From contig CM072895.1 in the NCBI GenBank assembly GCA_037013685.1, positions 16,887,465 through 16,951,464 of the forward strand: a stretch of DNA of 64,000 nucleotides. Reading direction: 5' to 3'. A model generated the notes under the pieces. It was not told the DNA's origin, did no database searches, and saw nothing but the letters and a program-made list of their open reading frames with translations. The DNA comes from Acridotheres tristis (taxonomy: Eukaryota > Chordata > Aves > Passeriformes > Sturnidae). How positions within the stretch are numbered: position 1 is the first letter of the stretch; each line of letters starts with the position of its first letter. Position numbers and translations under genes: made by a program. Shown here piece by piece: positions 60,541-64,000 of the stretch.

Positions 60541-62100
60541 AGCGCAGCCCGACATCCCCCCTCCCGCCATGTAGTAACCTCTAGACCCGACCAGCCCCGA
60601 AAACATCATCCACAACGGCAGACCACAGGGGAATGGGGCACAATAGTAGGGGTGCAGAAAAGGATTAGGGCAGAATGACTGCAAAAGGGATTTTGGGGGG
60701 CTGGTGTTCAGCGACGGCACAAAGTACTGCCTTGTGTGTGGGGCCGCTGGCATCTCCGCTCCGCATACAACGGCTGTCCCGGTGATGGGTGTCCCTCGTC
60801 AGCCTGGAGCAAGTAGCGGGGATGGAGGACATGAAAGTCCCTTCTAAACCCGCTCATAGTCCTGCCCGCTCCGTGATCGGGAGTGCCCAGTCCGGCCCTG
60901 CAGAGTGCTGCTGTGCAGGTGTGGCGGCAACGCGGGTGCGTCTCCACCACGCTTCCCATGGCGTTTTGTTTCCTCCGTAAACAGTTCTGCTCAGAGGTAC
61001 GGAAGGGTGAGGGGAGTACACGGGAAGCACAAAGAGCACGAGAGACCATGTTCAGCCGGTAACTCGTTGCGGACGTTTGGATCCGACGTGAGATGCCGCA
61101 GCCCCGGGACAGAGGTGCGGGATTAGAAGCTGCGCCCCGACATGACAGATGGCGATGTGTAGAGTGCCGCGGCCCTCTGCTCTGCTTCCGACGGCTTGGG
61201 GCCTGCCTTCCCTCATAAGGAGGGGGGCGAGGAATTTGTGTCCTCGCTGGCAAAAATCCAGGTGCTTCCCAGGGATTCGCCGGTCACCGGTGACCTACCC
61301 GAAGATTACCGGTCCTCTCTGGGTACCGCAGCGGGAGCAGGTCCCGGCCTCACTGCCGCACTTCGGAGAAGGCTTTTCAACGTCAGCAAAGCCGGCCCAC
61401 GGGCAGCCCGTTGTTACCAAACATCTCCCACTCCATCGCAACGGGCGCGCATGGCCGTCCGCCGTCCCACGGGCAGCCGGGGGCAGGCAGTTGTACGGTT
61501 TGCCGCCGGGCTTTAGGCACCGGTGCTGAGCCCGGAGGCCGGTGAGGGAGCGGAGGCGGAGGGCCCGAAAGAACTGTAGGGCCGCCCATGTCCGCTGGGC
61601 GGCGGTGGCGGCCGCCCCCGTTGTCCTCGACGGGCGTCCAGCGCGGACGGGGCCGGAGGCAAGCCCCGGTGCGAGCAAGGCTGGCAGCACGGCGAGGTGA
61701 CCTCTTATCAGCACGTTCCTACAGATTGGGGCATTTGAAGGAACAAGGAGAAGAAAAAGGAGACAGAAGAGGTAAAACTGAGGAGTAAACTGAAAGAACA
61801 GGAGAAAGGGAAAAATATTTAAACATCTGCAAGTGCATGGGCAGGTTTTCTGCAGCAGGGAAGCAGCCCCCGGTGCCCATGTTTATCTTGCTGCCTTGGT
61901 TTGCAATTTACCAAAACTATGTCCTAATTACCCCTGGGGGAATGTGGGATCCGGGGTAATATGTTACACTAGCATAATCCTTTAACTCACAATACACTTC
62001 CCCTTCTCGGAATCGGGATTTAGGGCTTAAAGTCGTGTTCCTGAAGAGTGAACACTTTTCATTTCCTTCCTCTTATTTTTTTAATCCTCGACTCCATTGT
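60540..62100. other. Moderately CpG-rich upstream DNA, no gene recognised
   Basis: Overlapping frames on both strands (up to 181 codons, minus, 60708-61253) have no family resemblance. An Atoh1-type E-box GACAGATGG lies at 61144-61152. 61740-62100 is AT-richer. No transcript could be assembled. Confidence 0.5.
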
Positions 62101-62980
62101 GCAGAAATATTTAGGGGAAAGCGGCAGTGAGTCCCGCCCCGGCAGGGGCAGCCTCTCTGCTCCCGGCTGGGCTCCCCTGAGCCCGGAGCTCCCGCAGCCG
62201 CAGCCCGGCCTGCTCCTCCGTGGTCACCGTCGGCCGGTTCGGATTCCCGGAGGACTGATCAGCCCTGTGCGGGGGCATGTGACGCAAAAGGCCTTCCACC
62301 TCCTGCTGGCACCCTCTGCGGGCGAGGTGACCAGCGGGACGCCCGTTGTACTTGTTGAGGCCGGGGGTAGATCATGACAGCTGCCTCCCGGTGTCCCCTA
62401 AGTCCCTGACCCTCCTTTCCCATCTATCCCACCCGTCTGACTTCGGGCAAAGCCATGGCGCTCCCCTTCCAATAAATCAGCAACAGCCGAATCAAAGCGA
62501 TGAGCGAAGGTGCCACTCAGAGGAGTCGGACAGGGCCCCCACTCGTTAATTAGCAGGCAGCTAATTAGAGCGGCACTTAAAGTGCTAATCAATGGCCCGA
62601 TGTAGGCTGGGGTAGTGAGCGGCAGGGACGGGGTATCATGTGCCGGTTCGACGCCGGTCCTTGCCTGGGGGGCGGTCCCGGCCGAGGCATCACGGACCGG
62701 CCCCAGGCTCTGGCCAGCGGGGTCCATCAACTTCCACCGTGGCCGTCCACGGGAAGCCCACGTCCCATCGAGGGGGACCCCGAGGAGTGGGGTGCGGAGC
62801 TCTGGGGGTTCCTCCGCCAAAGAGCTCGGGATGGCAGGGCGCATCATTTCGGCCCCGGAATGGGTTATTTCCTACTCGAATTTTGGTGCGCAGTCGTGTT
62901 AGCTCACTGGCAGCACCGCAGCTCGGAGGGAGGGGGGGGCTGAAGGGGGCCGGGAGGGGCCGAGCCCGTTGTACTGTGAA
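62100..62980. other. CpG-rich block with an embedded homeodomain/NKX-type cluster
   Basis: GC- and CpG-rich, with unrecognised frames up to 149 codons. It contains the motif cluster at 62546-62595, and a CTCF-like match (12 of 14) at 62309-62322. Confidence 0.45.
62546..62595. promoter_or_regulatory. Paired TAATTAG sites plus NKX-type palindrome
   Basis: TTAATTAG (62546-62553) and TAATTAG (62562-62568) lie in the same orientation, about 15 bp apart, followed by the palindrome GCACTTAAAGTGC (62573-62585) and CTAATCAAT. The AT-rich cores stand out in a CpG-rich setting. Candidate enhancer 2.8 kb upstream of the BARHL2 ATG. Confidence 0.42.
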
Positions 62981-64000
62981 ATTTAACAGTCTGAACATCC
63001 CTTTATTAAAAGCTGCTGCTTGACATTTACACTGTGCCAACAGACTCGCCGTCTAATCCAGGCGAAAATATATTGTACCTCGGAGTAACTGAGGCCGTTG
63101 TGAGAGACGCTACAGAACGTTTCCAAGCGGGAGCAAAACGGCGCGGAGCAGCGCGGAGCCAGGCGCGGAGCGAGCGTGGCCGCAGCCCGTTCGTCCCCGG
63201 GCGGCGGCTCTCCGCTGCCTTCTGCCTTTCCCTTCCTAAAAGGGAAAAAAAAAAAAAAAGGGTGGGGAGAAAAGGAAAAAGATCGAAGAAAGTTAACTTT
63301 GTGTTCCAAAAAAATAATCTCAACGTTTACTGCTACTGTTTTGGTTTTGGGGTTTTTTTTTGGTTTTTTTTTTGTCAAGTGTTTTCCCCGTTGCAGGCGG
63401 AGGACATGATCAGAAATGCTCAGGGAGCAGAAAGCACATTGATTTCAGCTTGTTCTGTCCGCAGACAGGCCCTGACAAGGTTGTTAGAACAGTTGGGGAG
63501 GTCTCTACAATCACTTAATTACCAAAGCTGTCACTCAGGCGGGACGGGACTGGCCGCTCATGTGGCTGCGAGGAGCATTCCACTACTGGGTTTCCTCCTT
63601 GATGGATCTGTGCTGATGGCATTGCAAAATAATTATAGTGAATTTTCTGATGTGTGATTTTATACCACGTTCATGCTTCAGAAAGGTAATCGGAAGGATG
63701 AGAAGGGTCAGTGCCATTTCAGATTACCTGAAGTCCAAGCGAAAGGGTAGGAAAAAAAATAAAATAAAACGAACCCAGGGAGCAGAGAGGAGGAGGGCTG
63801 CGAGGAAGGGGCACAGCGATGCGATTGAGAATTGCTGAAGGGTATTGCAAGCAATTCGTCAAACTGTGCAAGTGATTTCCTTCCGAGCCAACAAATGGCA
63901 GATTGATTTTGTCCAACGTAGGTTTAGCCACATTTAAAATGATCCAGCGGTTATTACTGCGATTGGCTTTGCAGCTGACAGGCAGTTGTAGGCAGCAGAA
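62980..64000. other. Upstream DNA with candidate regulatory stretches
   Basis: 63141-63171 has three GCGCGGAGC units; 63245-63259 is A15; 63350-63373 is T-rich. 63400-63700 and 63840-64000 are complex, non-repetitive stretches with TAATTA (63516-63521), CAGCTG (63972-63977) and TGACAG cores that look like conserved non-coding DNA. No gene recognised. Confidence 0.4.
63245..63259. repeat. A15 homopolymer
   Basis: Fifteen A in an A/G-rich stretch. Confidence 0.9.

Noticed and set aside
60708..61253. 181-codon minus-strand frame upstream of BARHL2
   Set aside because: Moderately CpG-rich region with overlapping frames on the other strand and no family resemblance.
52624..63329. Apparent clustering of TAAACG BARHL-type cores around the gene
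   Set aside because: Seven in about 12 kb is close to the chance expectation for a six-base core on both strands. Only the copy overlapping the TATA-like box is kept as a finding.

Overview
The window is a piece of a vertebrate chromosome, most likely from a bird. The one clear interspersed repeat (11988-12196) is the 3' end of a CR1 LINE of the bird/reptile type. The single recognisable gene is compact and lies in AT-rich non-coding DNA, and its protein is that of a known vertebrate homeobox gene. There is no sign of operons, ribosome binding sites or CRISPR.

The gene is BARHL2, a Bar-class homeobox transcription factor, on the minus strand. Its three coding exons are 59221-59797, 57599-57824 and 56790-57102. 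With GT-AG introns they join into an uninterrupted 371-residue protein: two FIL (eh1-like) repressor motifs, a homeodomain with the Bar-class Tyr49, and the conserved C-terminal tail. The upstream sequence holds a plausible core promoter (TATA-like box, CCAAT boxes, a palindromic CRE) and two very short uORFs. The 3' UTR probably ends near 56.1 kb.

Layout. 1-51.6 kb is AT-rich gene desert on the 3' side of BARHL2. It has one CR1 fragment, several GC-elevated blocks of unknown origin, simple repeats, a striking perfect inverted repeat (46599-46627), two CTCF-like sites, and AT-rich blocks rich in homeodomain, POU and bHLH motifs that look like candidate conserved non-coding elements. 51.6-55.1 kb changes abruptly to CpG-rich DNA, beginning with an isolated CpG island. 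55.1-60.4 kb is BARHL2 and its flanks. 60.4-64 kb is CpG-rich upstream DNA with homeodomain-site clusters.

The likely organisation is one developmental transcription factor gene in a broad CpG-rich domain, next to a desert that may hold its enhancers. Conservation cannot be measured from one sequence, so every enhancer call is an inference from motif content. I found no convincing second protein-coding gene and no novel multi-gene system. The long open frames in the CpG-rich part look like compositional shadows.
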